Shown: positions 43,557 through 52,938, counted from the first letter of the stretch. The stretch: DNA of 64,000 nt from Emticicia aquatica (GCF_923079645.1 NZ_CAKLPY010000001.1:806001-870000); one strand, 5' to 3'. The notes: generated by a model from the letters alone, not told the origin. Translations and numbers: made by a program.

Positions 43557-44165
43557 TTAGATAATTTTAAAACCAACGGTAAATTGCCAGCCTTTATCTT
43601 TAAATTGATTATTACTCATGTTAAGCGATGAAATTTCGGATAAGCTTCCAACTTTTCTCAAATCAAGATTTATACCCAAGATTTTTACACCAACCCCTAA
43701 TTGATAACCATAAGAAGCATCTTTGATGGCATTGTCAGAAGTTGTCAAACCTTTGAGAGCGTCTTTAAGCTTTTGGTCTTCTGATAGCTTGAACGTTGCC
43801 ACAGGCCCTGCATTCACTCTAAATATTTTTAAAACACGAAAACCTACCAAAAGAGGTACATCAAGATTGCTATAAGAAAATTTCACTTTTCCCACGTTTT
43901 GAATATCAATTGTTCCGCCTTTTTGTGCCAAAAGAAGTTCGGGTTGAAAGAAAACTCTATTTCCGAAACGTCCCCAAATACCAGCTACATAGCCAGTTTT
44001 GGTATCATAACTTTGTGAAATATTTTTTCCGAGCGAACCCGCATCGGTAGTAATTTGGTTAAAAGTAACCCCGCCTTTGATTCCCAATTGGAAACCTTTT
44101 TGTGCGTAAGTGCTAGAAGCCAAACAAATAATTGCAAAAAGGCTAAGGAATGTGATTTTTTTCAT
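43557..44165 (-). CDS. Outer-membrane beta-barrel protein (porin-family/PorT-like)
   Basis: 202 residues with a signal peptide ending at TYAQ followed by KGFQLGIKGGVTFNQITTD, the typical first strand of the small Bacteroidota OMP beta-barrel family. Alternating strands follow (FFQPELLLAQKGGTI, GYQLGVGVKILGINLDLR) and the end WQFTVGFKI is a barrel terminal strand. The function is probably structural or small-molecule passage; not assigned. Confidence 0.85.
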   Translation of the reverse strand: MKKITFLSLFAIICLASSTYAQKGFQLGIKGGVTFNQITTDAGSLGKNISQSYDTKTGYVAGIWGRFGNRVFFQPELLLAQKGGTIDIQNVGKVKFSYSNLDVPLLVGFRVLKIFRVNAGPVATFKLSEDQKLKDALKGLTTSDNAIKDASYGYQLGVGVKILGINLDLRKVGSLSEISSLNMSNNQFKDKGWQFTVGFKII

Positions 44166-44426
44166 GTCAATTTTTTGTTAAATGATTAGTAAACTTAGAA
44201 AAATATAGTTGTTTTGACATAAATATTTATTAAATGCTTTAAAAAATATGTGATAAAGAGCTAAATCTTTTTAATGTTCGTTTGCGTTGAGGAAATAACG
44301 TAGATTATTCGCAAATTCGTATTTTATTAACAGAAGATTAACAAAAGTTGCAGAATAGATTTATAGTCTTTTTGCATAAAATTTGGACAATTAATTTTAC
44401 ATCGAAAATAAAAGATAAGTAGGTAA

Positions 44427-45806
44427 ATGGCAAAAATAAAAACGGCATATTTCTGCCAAAGCTGTGGATTTAGTTCACCAAAATATTTAGGTAGATGTAC
44501 TTCGTGCGGCGAATGGAATACGATGGTAGAAGAAGTTTTAACCAAAGATGAACCAGAAAAAGGAAATTGGAAATTCACTTCTTCGGGAACGCCAAAAATA
44601 TCAAATAAACCAAAAACACTTACCGAAATTACAACCCAAGAGCGTTATCGAATCGTAACAGAAGACGATGAGCTAAATCGAGTTTTGGGTGGCGGAATCG
44701 TACCAGGTTCATTAATTTTGATTGGCGGAGAACCTGGAATAGGAAAATCGACTTTGATGTTACAAATAGCATTGAGTTTAAAAGATTATACAATTTTATA
44801 CGTTTCGGGCGAAGAAAGTGAACAGCAAATTAAAATGCGTGCCGAACGAATGAATTATGTCAATGAAAAATGTTATATCTTGAATGAAACATCAACTGAC
44901 AATGTTTTTCGTCAGATTGAACTCATCGAACCAGATATTGTGATTATTGATTCGATTCAAACGCTGGCGTCGCCGCTGATTGAATCGGGTGCGGGAAGTG
45001 TATCGCAAGTGAAAGAATGTGCAGCCGAATTGATGAAGTTTTCCAAAGAATCTGACATTCCAGTGTTTATGATTGGGCATATTACGAAAGATGGTGGTTT
45101 GGCTGGGCCAAAAGTTTTGGAACACATGGTTGATACTGTTTTGCAGTTTGAAGGAGACCGCCACATGACATATCGAATTTTACGAACGACTAAAAATCGC
45201 TTTGGAAGTACCTCAGAGCTAGGCATTTATGAAATGCAAAGCAGCGGACTGCGACAAGTGAGCAACCCTTCAGAAATTCTAATTTCTCAGCGAGAAGAAG
45301 ATTTAAGTGGCATAACAATTGCTGCAATGTTAGAAGGAAATAGGCCACTTTTGATTGAAATTCAGTCGCTGGTGAGTGTTGCAACTTACGGCACTCCACA
45401 GCGAACTAGCAATGGTTTTGATAGCCGAAGGACGCAAATGTTGCTGGCAGTTTTGGAAAAAAGAGGCGGTTTCAGGCTAGGAACACAAGATGTTTTTTTG
45501 AACATTGCAGGCGGATTAAAAGTAGAAGACCCAGCTATTGATTTGGCAATTTGTGTGTCAATTGTTTCTTCTTATGAAGATATTAGTGTGCCGAGTTCGT
45601 GTTGTTTTGCGGCTGAAGTTGGTTTAGGCGGCGAAGTCCGAGCTGTCAATCGTATTGATAACCGTATTTCAGAAGCAGAAAAACTGGGTTTCAAGAAAAT
45701 CTTTATTTCGAAATATAACCTTAAAGGATTGGATGTAAATCAATATAAAATTGAAATTTTCTCTGCAAGTAAGTTAGAGGAAATTTTTAGTGAATTGTTT
45801 GGATAG
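44427..45806 (+). CDS. radA: DNA repair protein RadA (branch migration)
   Basis: RadA promotes branch migration in recombination. 459 residues. The N-terminal zinc finger is CQSCGFSSPKYLGRCTSC, the Walker A GGEPGIGKST follows at about residue 94, the KNRFG motif lies mid-protein, and the C-terminal Lon-like domain has GTQDVFLNIAGGLKVEDPAIDLA. Full length for the family. A small terminator follows. Confidence 0.96.
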   Translation: MAKIKTAYFCQSCGFSSPKYLGRCTSCGEWNTMVEEVLTKDEPEKGNWKFTSSGTPKISNKPKTLTEITTQERYRIVTEDDELNRVLGGGIVPGSLILIGGEPGIGKSTLMLQIALSLKDYTILYVSGEESEQQIKMRAERMNYVNEKCYILNETSTDNVFRQIELIEPDIVIIDSIQTLASPLIESGAGSVSQVKECAAELMKFSKESDIPVFMIGHITKDGGLAGPKVLEHMVDTVLQFEGDRHMTYRILRTTKNRFGSTSELGIYEMQSSGLRQVSNPSEILISQREEDLSGITIAAMLEGNRPLLIEIQSLVSVATYGTPQRTSNGFDSRRTQMLLAVLEKRGGFRLGTQDVFLNIAGGLKVEDPAIDLAICVSIVSSYEDISVPSSCCFAAEVGLGGEVRAVNRIDNRISEAEKLGFKKIFISKYNLKGLDVNQYKIEIFSASKLEEIFSELFG

Positions 45807-45816
45807 AAACTATAAA

Positions 45817-45840
45817 TTAGATTTTTAATCTAAACTTTTT
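45817..45840 (+). terminator. Weak terminator after radA
   Basis: A short stem TTAGATT/AATCTAA with a 3-base loop and a T-run (ACTTTTT) after it. Confidence 0.45.
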
Positions 45841-45924
45841 AAGTGAAAACTTCAATGATTGCTTAATAATTTATTCAATTGAAAAACACCAAAATCTGAG
45901 TCTTAAAAACTAACCTCAAATAGA

Positions 45925-46827
45925 ATGTACACAATAGAAAACGAGTATTTAGAAGTTACAATTGATGCCAAAGGTGCCGAATTGGCGAGTTTATATCATA
46001 AAGACCACGATATAGAATATATGTGGGGAGCAGACCCAAATTTTTGGGGTAAATCTTCTCCTGTACTATTTCCGATTGTTGGTGGATTGAAAGAAAATAG
46101 CTACACTTTTAATGGTGAAAAATATAATTTACTTCGACATGGTTTTGCTCGTGACTATGTTTTTGAAGTGGAAGACCATTGGGATGATGGTATTAGTTTT
46201 TTACTTCGTTCCGACGAAAATACCGTGAAAATTTATCCATTTACTTTCGAGTTTCGATTGGTTTATGAATTGTACGCCAATTTGTTGAGTGTTACTTATC
46301 ACATCACTAATTTGGGTGAAAATGATATGTATTTTTCTGTGGGTGGGCATCCTGCTTTTGTGGTACCGTTTGAAGAAGGTTTATCTTATGATGATTTCTA
46401 TTTAGAATTTGAACAAGATGAAAAGTTGATGCGATGGCCTTTGAGCGAGCAAGGACTTATTTTAGAAGAACCAGAAGCATTATTTGGTGAAAAAATGATT
46501 GATGAAGAATTAGTCGTAGAAGAAACCAAAACTTTACCATTGACGAAAGAATTATTTCATCAAGATGCCTTAGTTTTTAAAGCATTAAATTCAACAACGG
46601 TAACTTTGAAATCGGATAAAAGTGAACATTCACTCCGATTTGATTTTGCTGGATTTCCATTTTTAGGCATTTGGGCTGCAAAAAATGCCGATTTTGTCTG
46701 TATCGAACCGTGGTGTGGTATTGCTGATTCGGTAACTCATACGCAAGAATTATCTGAAAAAGAAGGGATAAATATTCTCACTGCGGGGGATGTTTTTGAA
46801 CGTGCCTGGGCTGTTAAATTGAGCTAG
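45925..46827 (+). CDS. Aldose 1-epimerase family protein
   Basis: 300 residues, no signal. A galactose-mutarotase-type beta-sandwich: VTIDAKGAELASLYHKDHDIEYMW, FPIVGGLKENSYTFNGEKY, LLRHGFARDYVFEV, the active-site region SVGGHPAFVVPFEEG (His near residue 147) and IEPWCGIADSV. It belongs to the YeaD/LacX-like branch that acts on sugars or sugar phosphates; the substrate is not defined. It lies between radA and the convergent WYL regulator. Confidence 0.87.
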   Translation: MYTIENEYLEVTIDAKGAELASLYHKDHDIEYMWGADPNFWGKSSPVLFPIVGGLKENSYTFNGEKYNLLRHGFARDYVFEVEDHWDDGISFLLRSDENTVKIYPFTFEFRLVYELYANLLSVTYHITNLGENDMYFSVGGHPAFVVPFEEGLSYDDFYLEFEQDEKLMRWPLSEQGLILEEPEALFGEKMIDEELVVEETKTLPLTKELFHQDALVFKALNSTTVTLKSDKSEHSLRFDFAGFPFLGIWAAKNADFVCIEPWCGIADSVTHTQELSEKEGINILTAGDVFERAWAVKLS

Positions 46828-46837
46828 TTTTACAATT

Positions 46838-47860
46838 TTAATTTGTGAACGATTCATAATTTTTTAAACCTTTACTGATTCGATGGTAAATACGTTTTTT
46901 GAGTTTGTCGGGTGCTAAAATCTTCATTCCTTCACCAAAACCGAGTATTTCTTTTTCCAATTCAAAGTTTAATTGTACTTGAATCTGAATAACTATACCA
47001 TCGTCAAGCCTTTGTAACACAACTTGCGAATGATGCAAAGGCTTGGTTTCAACATAAGGTGCATGCTCGTTATTAACCCAAATTTGTACATTTTCGGCCA
47101 GCAAACTTTCCGAAACGGTTACACCGATGGTGTCTTTATAGAACAATTCAGGGTCTATGTTTGTGTTTTCACGATAAGCTATTTTTTCATCTAAACTTAA
47201 CGCTACAATGCGGTCAAGTGCCAAGTGAATTACTGTATTTTGTCCATTTCGTACGCCAACTGCAAACCATCTATTTTTAAATTCCTTCAACCACCACACA
47301 TGAAAATAGAACACATTTGCTGCCCGTGCCTTAAATGATTGATAAGTCATTTGCACCGTTTTTTGATGAATTACCGAATTATAAAGTAAATCTAGGTGTG
47401 AAAGCCCACGTAGATTATCATTTTTCTCGAAATCAATAATTGAGCGTTTCTTGTTAGCTACCGAATAAACGTGGTCTTCGAGTTTCTGCACAACTGCATT
47501 AAGTTGTTGAAAATGTGAAAAGCCCTTAAATTGCTTCAAAAGTTCAACAGCTTCGTTCATTCTACCCAAATCTGCATCCGAAATTGGAATATTAGTAATG
47601 CTATAATTGGGGTCTTCATAAGTATAATATTTTTTATCTAGCACCACAATAGGGGCGAAGTAACCTAATTTATCGCTTCGCATCATCTGAATATCGGCCT
47701 GAATTGTGCGTTTGCTAATGCCTTTATCCATACCTTCGTATTCATAAAGAGCCTCAGAAACTTGCTCAATTAAATCTTCTAGTGTCCATTTTCTGTTGCG
47801 TCTTTGCAGACAGCTATCAATGACTTTATAACGAATAAGTGCGTTACGGTTGACGGGCAT
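46838..47860 (-). CDS. WYL-domain transcriptional regulator of the RNA-repair operon
   Basis: The ATG at 47860 (MPVNRNALIRYKVIDSCL) gives 340 residues; the frame reaches a start at 47908 that would lie in the candidate operator. An N-terminal winged helix-turn-helix is visible (RKWTLEDLIEQVSEALYEY then ISKRTIQADIQMMR), followed by a WYL-type domain of SH3-like strands (YQSFKARAANVFYFHVWWLKEFKNRWFAVGVR) and a C-terminal WCX-like extension. WYL proteins sense nucleic acid or nucleotide ligands and regulate DNA-repair and defence genes. It is divergent from the RNA ligase/kinase pair, so it probably controls it and itself. Confidence 0.85.
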   Translation of the reverse strand: MPVNRNALIRYKVIDSCLQRRNRKWTLEDLIEQVSEALYEYEGMDKGISKRTIQADIQMMRSDKLGYFAPIVVLDKKYYTYEDPNYSITNIPISDADLGRMNEAVELLKQFKGFSHFQQLNAVVQKLEDHVYSVANKKRSIIDFEKNDNLRGLSHLDLLYNSVIHQKTVQMTYQSFKARAANVFYFHVWWLKEFKNRWFAVGVRNGQNTVIHLALDRIVALSLDEKIAYRENTNIDPELFYKDTIGVTVSESLLAENVQIWVNNEHAPYVETKPLHHSQVVLQRLDDGIVIQIQVQLNFELEKEILGFGEGMKILAPDKLKKRIYHRISKGLKNYESFTN

Positions 47861-47884
47861 TTTTAGATTTATTTTAAAAATTTG

Positions 47885-47898
47885 CAATTTGCAAATTG
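47885..47898. promoter_or_regulatory. Perfect 14-bp palindrome, candidate WYL operator
   Basis: CAATTTGCAAATTG is its own reverse complement. It lies in the WYL 5' leader, just after the expected transcript start, so a bound dimer there would block its own transcription. Confidence 0.45.
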
Positions 47899-47905
47899 TG
47901 CATTT

Positions 47906-47939
47906 CAAAAATAATAAAAATATTTTTCATCTACGCAAA
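47906..47939 (-). promoter_or_regulatory. Candidate promoter of the WYL regulator
   Basis: Minus-strand -7 TATTTTTG (47906-47913) and -33 TTTG (47936-47939), 22 bases apart. The spacing is one base above the usual 19-21. The palindrome lies downstream and the inverted repeat TACGCA overlaps the -33. Confidence 0.4.
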
Positions 47940-47950
47940 TAGACTGCGTA
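47932..47950. promoter_or_regulatory. Inverted repeat TACGCA-N7-TGCGTA, second operator candidate
   Basis: Perfect 6-bp arms separated by 7 bases, centred between the divergent WYL and RNA-ligase promoters. Symmetry and position fit a dimeric regulator site. Confidence 0.4.
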
Positions 47951-47986
47951 ATTGTGCTTTTACTTTGTAGCATCAAACTAAAAGAA

Positions 47987-49039
47987 ATGAATATTCAAGA
48001 CTTAAAACAACTCATTGCCAACGATTATATTAATGTACAAAAGCACCCAACAGCGGATTTATATATTTATAACTATTCGCCTAAAGCTCAGTATGACAGG
48101 CTCTGGAATGAATGGACAATGATTTGTAGAGGATTGATAATGAATGAGTTGCATGAAATTGTGGCTCGTCCGTTTCAGAAATTTTTTAATTTGGAAGATT
48201 CAGGAAATTTGATTTTACCTGACGAATCATTTGAGGTTTACGAGAAAATGGATGGCTCGCTCGGTATTTTGTATTGGGTCGATAGAAAACCTGCGATTGC
48301 CACTCGTGGTTCGTTTACTAGCCAGCAGGCAATTGTTGCAACTGAGTTACTTCACACAAAATATGCTGATTTAATTAAATATTTAGACCAAACAAAAACC
48401 TATTTATTTGAAATTATTTACCCCGAAAACCGAATTGTAATTGATTATGGAGATGACCGAAAATTGGTTTTGTTAGCCATTATTGATACAAAATCGGGTG
48501 TAGAAATTCCATTGCCGACCGTAGAGACAGGGCACGCACTATCTTTACCACATGAACATTTTGAAATCGTAAAACGATATGATGGATTAAACGATTTGCA
48601 ACAATTAAAGGCTTTGGAAGAAGACAATCGTGAAGGTTTTGTGGTGAAATTTAGAAGTGGTTATCGTTTGAAAGTAAAATTTGAAGAATATGTAAGAATT
48701 CATAAAATTATTACGAGGGTTACAAGCGTAAATATATGGGAATACCTAAAAGAAGGCCAAGAATTGTTGCCAATTTTGGAACGAGTCCCTGACGAATTTT
48801 ATGATTGGGTAAAAGCAACTCATTCCAAATTACTCAATGATTTTGCCGAAATTGAGGCCGAAGCCAAATCAGAATTTAAGATTTTAGCAACCAAAAAAGA
48901 AACGGCTCTTTATTATCAAACTTGCAAATACCCAGCAGTTTTGTTTAAAATGATAGAAAATCGACCTTATGACCACATCATTTGGAAATTGATTCGACCA
49001 AAATTTGAAAAGCCATATACCAATAAAATTGAAATATGA
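47987..49039 (+). CDS. T4 Rnl1-type RNA ligase
   Basis: The ATG at 47987 gives 350 residues (MNIQDLKQLIANDYINVQKH); upstream codons to 47954 lie in the promoter area. The nucleotidyltransferase motifs are in order: motif I YEKMDG with nucleophile Lys87, then RGSF, motif III-like YLFEIIYP (Glu142), motif IV EGFVVKF (Glu216) and motif V RLKVKFEEY (Lys229, Lys231). The N-terminal YNYSPKAQYDRLWNEWTMICRGLIM and the order are those of phage T4 RNA ligase 1, which seals broken tRNA anticodon loops with ATP. Its stop overlaps the kinase-phosphatase start (ATGA), so the two act together. Confidence 0.88.
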   Translation: MNIQDLKQLIANDYINVQKHPTADLYIYNYSPKAQYDRLWNEWTMICRGLIMNELHEIVARPFQKFFNLEDSGNLILPDESFEVYEKMDGSLGILYWVDRKPAIATRGSFTSQQAIVATELLHTKYADLIKYLDQTKTYLFEIIYPENRIVIDYGDDRKLVLLAIIDTKSGVEIPLPTVETGHALSLPHEHFEIVKRYDGLNDLQQLKALEEDNREGFVVKFRSGYRLKVKFEEYVRIHKIITRVTSVNIWEYLKEGQELLPILERVPDEFYDWVKATHSKLLNDFAEIEAEAKSEFKILATKKETALYYQTCKYPAVLFKMIENRPYDHIIWKLIRPKFEKPYTNKIEI

Positions 49040-49959
49040 AAACAATATTAATACTAAGAGGCTTACCAGCCAGCGGGAAATCAACCTATGCTCGAAAGTT
49101 GATTGATGAAAATAGAGGGGCGTGGAAACGACTCAACAAAGATGAACTTCGTGCGATGCTTGATAATTCTCAACATTCTACTAATAATGAAAAATTTGTT
49201 GAGCGAGTGCGAGATATGATGCTTATTGAGGCATTGAAAGAAGGTAAGCACGTGGTGATTGATGATACCAATTTGTCAGACCGACCAGTTGAGCGTATTC
49301 AACAAGTAATTGGGCGATTCAAAAAAGAAACTGGACAAGAAGTGAAAATTGAATTTAAAATCATGGAAACGTCACTCGAAGAATGTTTGGCCCGTGATGA
49401 GGTACGTGAGAAAAAAGTTGGTCGAGAGGTAATTATGAGAATGTATAACGACCATATTGCTAAAGAAAAGTCGCCGATAAATACAACCAAAAAACAAGTT
49501 GACTTGAGCAAACGAGGCCCTCATTATCAGTCGCAAGATGATACTTTACCGCCCGCAATTTTATGTGATATTGACGGTACATTGGCAATTATCCATAACC
49601 GAAGCCCGTTTGATACGCAACGTTGTGAAACTGATTTATTGAACGAACCGATTGCCGAACTTGTGAAAAATTATGCTTCAATGGGTGTGAAAATCATTTT
49701 GATGTCGGGTCGAGATGAAAATGCTCGACGACCAACAACGAATTGGCTGACTTATAATAAAATTCCGTTTGATGCACTTTTTATGCGTGCTGCTGGCGAT
49801 TCTCGAAAAGATTCGATAGTAAAAAAAGAGCTTTATGAAGCCCATGTAAAAGATCAGTATTTTGTGAAATTTGTACTTGACGACAGAAACCAAGTAGTCG
49901 ATTTATGGCGTTTAGAACTCGGTTTGCCTTGTTTACAAGTCAATTATGGCGATTTTTAA
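49036..49959 (+). CDS. T4-type polynucleotide kinase 3'-phosphatase
   Basis: 307 residues, colinear with T4 Pnkp. The N-terminal kinase has the P-loop GLPASGKST at 9-17, Asp36 in NKDELRAML as likely general base, and VVIDDTNL. The C-terminal phosphatase has the HAD motif DIDGTLA with Asp178 and Asp180, SGRDENARRPT, and the ending LDDRNQVVDLWRLELGLPCLQV with DF. It phosphorylates 5'-OH ends and removes 3'-phosphate or 2',3'-cyclic phosphate, preparing cleaved RNA for the ligase encoded just upstream. Overlap of 4 bases supports translational coupling. Confidence 0.92.
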   Translation: MKTILILRGLPASGKSTYARKLIDENRGAWKRLNKDELRAMLDNSQHSTNNEKFVERVRDMMLIEALKEGKHVVIDDTNLSDRPVERIQQVIGRFKKETGQEVKIEFKIMETSLEECLARDEVREKKVGREVIMRMYNDHIAKEKSPINTTKKQVDLSKRGPHYQSQDDTLPPAILCDIDGTLAIIHNRSPFDTQRCETDLLNEPIAELVKNYASMGVKIILMSGRDENARRPTTNWLTYNKIPFDALFMRAAGDSRKDSIVKKELYEAHVKDQYFVKFVLDDRNQVVDLWRLELGLPCLQVNYGDF

Positions 49960-49963
49960 ATAG

Positions 49964-49991
49964 AAAGAGACGATTTTAACATCGTCTCTTT
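49964..49991. terminator. Terminator ending the RNA-repair operon
   Basis: An 11-bp perfect stem AAAGAGACGAT with ATCGTCTCTTT around a 6-base loop, 4 bases after the Pnkp stop; flanked by a T-run. Also near the stop of convergent ygiQ. Confidence 0.85.
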
Positions 49992-49999
49992 TTAATATT

Positions 50000-51898
50000 T
50001 TACCACTTAAATTTCTTTTTCTTCTTTTTATCTCCTAGAGTAACTGAGTCTTGTTCTTTTTTCTTTGGACTCGCCAGTAATCTATCTGCTAAATCTGGGC
50101 GATTAAGTTTGTGCAATCTACTACGAATCCATGTTCTAAACTCAGGTTTATACCAAAAGAAAAAACGGTTTTGAGCTAATTTTTCTTCACGAGTTTTGGC
50201 CGTTTTGATAGGTTGTAAAGTATAAGGATGTACACCCGAATAATAAATAACTTCCGCAACGGTCATTGGAGTTGGCGTAAAATCTTGTACTTGCTCCAAC
50301 TGGAAACCTAAATCTTTGGTTTCTGCGGCTAAATTTGCCATATCAGCCTCTTCGCAACCTGGGTGAGACGAAATAAAATACGGAATCAAGGGCTGTTTCA
50401 AGTTGTGTTTATCTTGAATCTTGTCGTATTTTTCCTTGAACTTTTTGAAATATTTAAAAGATGGTTTACGCATCACACGAAGTGTATCATCTGATGTATG
50501 TTCAGGAGCAACTTTTAATCGACCCGATACGTGACGAGTAACTAACTGCTCCATATATTCATCATGATTTCCGTCTTTGTTATTTTTATTGAAATCATCA
50601 ACCAATAAATCATACCGAACTCCTGAGCCAACAAAAGCTTTTTTTACTTCGGGATGTGCATCAACTTGTTGATAAATTTTGGTCAATGGTTTATGAGAAG
50701 TATCCAAATTTGAACAAATTACAGGATGAATACAACTTGGACTTTGGCAACGGTTACAAATATCTTCGTCTTTGCCTTTCATCTTGTACATATTAGCCGA
50801 AGGCCCACCCAAATCAGATATATAACCTTTAAATTCTGGATGTTTTACAATTTGTTCGACCTCTTTCATAATTGAGTTTTCGGAGCGAGAAGCAATAAAT
50901 TTGCCTTGATGTGCCGAAATCGTACAGAAACTACAACCTCCGAAACAACCACGGTGCATATTTATCGAAAACTTAATCATATCATAGGCAGGAATCGGCC
51001 CACGATTTTTGTATTTTGGGTGTGGCAATCGAGTATAAGGCAAATCAAATGATTGGTCAATTTCCTTTTCATCCATGATTTTGAATGGTGGATTAATAAC
51101 CAAAGTTTTGTTACCAACTTTCTGAATAATTCGATTTGCTTGCCATTTATTCGATTCTACTTCAACAATCTTAAAGTTGGACGCATACTTAATTTTATCC
51201 TGCAAACAAACTTCGTGACTAGCTAATTCGACGGTATTCCAGTTTTTATAAGTTGGCAATTCTTCGTTAGAATCATGCAAATAAGCAATCTGATTGACAT
51301 CACGTATTTCGTTGAAAGGCACTCCTGCTTTGAGTAAATTGAGCATTTCACGCAAGGGTTGCTCGCCCATTCCATAAACCAACATATCGGCCTGTGAATC
51401 TGCCAAAATCGTTGGCATTAATTCATCTTTCCAGTAATCATAATGTGTAACTCTACGAAGCGAAGCCTCAATTCCGCCAATCAAAACGGGTACGTCTGGA
51501 TAAAGTTGCTTTAAGATTTTGGAGTAAACAGTTGTAGCATAATCAGGTCTGAAACCAGCCTCGCCACCTGGCGTATAAGAATCATTGGAGCGTAAACGTT
51601 TGTTGGCAGTATAATGATTTACCATCGAATCCATGCAACCTGCCGTTACACCAAAGAAATATTTAGGTTTACCAAATTTCTTGAAATCACGCAAGTCGTC
51701 TTGCCAGTTTGGTTGAGCCACAATCGCAATTCTGAATCCTTCGCTTTCTATGATTCGTCCGATTACGGCAGTACCAAAAGCAGGATGGTCAACGTAGGCA
51801 TCGCCCGAAATCAATACTACATCTACATCGGTCCAGCCTCTTTTTTCGACCTCTTTTTTGGTAAGTGGCAACCAGTCGGTTATTGGTCTTTCTATCAT
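50000..51898 (-). CDS. YgiQ-family radical SAM protein
   Basis: 632 residues. The radical SAM cluster motif is CFGGCSFC, inside NMHRGCFGGCSFCTISAHQG. The B12-like N-terminal Rossmann region (VLISGDAYVDHPAFG), KYFFGVTAGCMDSMVNHYT and the TPGGEAG block identify the conserved YgiQ family. A second Cys set (CNRCQSPSCIHPVIC) and the C-terminal tail rich in Lys are also seen. Proteins of this family are probably RNA- or protein-modifying radical SAM enzymes; the reaction is not established. Confidence 0.9.
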   Translation of the reverse strand: MIERPITDWLPLTKKEVEKRGWTDVDVVLISGDAYVDHPAFGTAVIGRIIESEGFRIAIVAQPNWQDDLRDFKKFGKPKYFFGVTAGCMDSMVNHYTANKRLRSNDSYTPGGEAGFRPDYATTVYSKILKQLYPDVPVLIGGIEASLRRVTHYDYWKDELMPTILADSQADMLVYGMGEQPLREMLNLLKAGVPFNEIRDVNQIAYLHDSNEELPTYKNWNTVELASHEVCLQDKIKYASNFKIVEVESNKWQANRIIQKVGNKTLVINPPFKIMDEKEIDQSFDLPYTRLPHPKYKNRGPIPAYDMIKFSINMHRGCFGGCSFCTISAHQGKFIASRSENSIMKEVEQIVKHPEFKGYISDLGGPSANMYKMKGKDEDICNRCQSPSCIHPVICSNLDTSHKPLTKIYQQVDAHPEVKKAFVGSGVRYDLLVDDFNKNNKDGNHDEYMEQLVTRHVSGRLKVAPEHTSDDTLRVMRKPSFKYFKKFKEKYDKIQDKHNLKQPLIPYFISSHPGCEEADMANLAAETKDLGFQLEQVQDFTPTPMTVAEVIYYSGVHPYTLQPIKTAKTREEKLAQNRFFFWYKPEFRTWIRSRLHKLNRPDLADRLLASPKKKEQDSVTLGDKKKKKKFKW

Positions 51899-52260
51899 AT
51901 AAATAGTTTATATTCTTTGGTTCACCGTCGGCAGATATTGCCAAATGCTCCCCAAAAGCTATTTAGTTGTTTGATTGAGTATACAATCTTATCAACTTTC
52001 TACAAAATTACGCATCTTTTGCTTAGATTAACTAAAAATCTGATGATTTGGTTATAACAAAGTTTATTTTATTTCAATGAAGGTTGAGCAAAATACACGC
52101 CTAATTGATTAAAAATGATGTAAATTTGGTTAGTTTATGCTATTTAGAAATTCATTTTACTGTGAATTTATTTTTATTAAAAGAAAAATAAATTCAGCAA
52201 CAAATGACATAAAAAAACGTTTTCTATGTCTAAAAACAGATTACTTACAAACCATTTTTA
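51899..52260. other. Intergenic region between ygiQ and the 52261 gene
   Basis: AT-rich. TAAATTTG at 52121-52128 on the plus strand is a perfect -7 match but lies 132 bases from the ATG, with no good -33. No tRNA, repeat or strong hairpin. No reading frame that looks coding. Confidence 0.4.
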
Positions 52261-52809
52261 ATGAAAAACCTAACGTTATTATTACTTACAGTCGTAGTAT
52301 TTTCGTCTTGTCGAAAAGATTTTGCAAGCTTTCAAAAATCATCCAATCAAAGTTATTCTCAAAAGAAAAAAGTTCAAAATTCAGAAATACAGATTAATGT
52401 GCCTGAACCGATTTTGGAGGCTTCTATAAAAGAATCTGAAGTGTTTTTTGAGCAAAAAGAGATAATTTCTATTGAAATCTCAGAAAATGAATCAAATAAA
52501 CCGCTGTTTGATGATGATAGAAAGAGAAAAAAACGAAAAAATGTGAGTGAAAAAGAAGGTACATTGATTCATAAAATATTTCCTAATCTGCATCCGAAAG
52601 ACAAAAAAACTACAAAAAAAAGTAGAAAACCAGTTCCACTTAATTCGACAATTTATACAGGTTTCATCATTTTAGGTATTGCTATTTTGCTAGCCTTGGT
52701 CTCTCTCAATTCGCTTTCATTACTTTTTGGAGTAGCTTCAATTGTTTTTCTATATTTTGGTTTTAAACGTTATTTTAGAAGAAAAAGAAGAAGAGATATT
52801 TTTCGATAA
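52261..52809 (+). CDS. Lipoprotein-like membrane protein of unknown function, 182 aa
   Basis: A lipoprotein-type signal (MKNLTLLLLTVVVFSSC) is followed by a charged linker with IPVEN-like Glu/Lys runs and a very basic stretch (KRKKRKNVSEK, KKTTKKSRKP), then two C-terminal membrane helices (about 130-146 and 150-167) and a basic end RRKRRRDIFR. Combined lipidation and two helices are unusual but occur in Bacteroidota proteins of unknown role. A terminator follows about 75 bases after the stop. Confidence 0.6.
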   Translation: MKNLTLLLLTVVVFSSCRKDFASFQKSSNQSYSQKKKVQNSEIQINVPEPILEASIKESEVFFEQKEIISIEISENESNKPLFDDDRKRKKRKNVSEKEGTLIHKIFPNLHPKDKKTTKKSRKPVPLNSTIYTGFIILGIAILLALVSLNSLSLLFGVASIVFLYFGFKRYFRRKRRRDIFR

Positions 52810-52884
52810 AAATTAAACAATGATTGCATAAAAATTGCTTGTCAATGGTAAATTTAATATCCAATTATCTTGTTTTAATCAACA

Positions 52885-52920
52885 AAAAGCTAACAAATAT
52901 TACTTTATTTGATAGCTTTT
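52885..52920. terminator. Terminator between the 52261 gene and the helicase gene
   Basis: A 15-bp stem with one mismatch (AAAAGCTAACAAATA with TATTTGATAGCTTTT) and a short loop, between two convergent genes. Confidence 0.75.
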
Positions 52921-52938
52921 GTGGGTGATTAATATTGA

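Noticed and set aside
47954..47986. Earlier start of the RNA ligase frame
   Set aside because: The extra 11 codons lie in the promoter region; the ATG at 47987 matches the usual N-terminus of Rnl1-type ligases.
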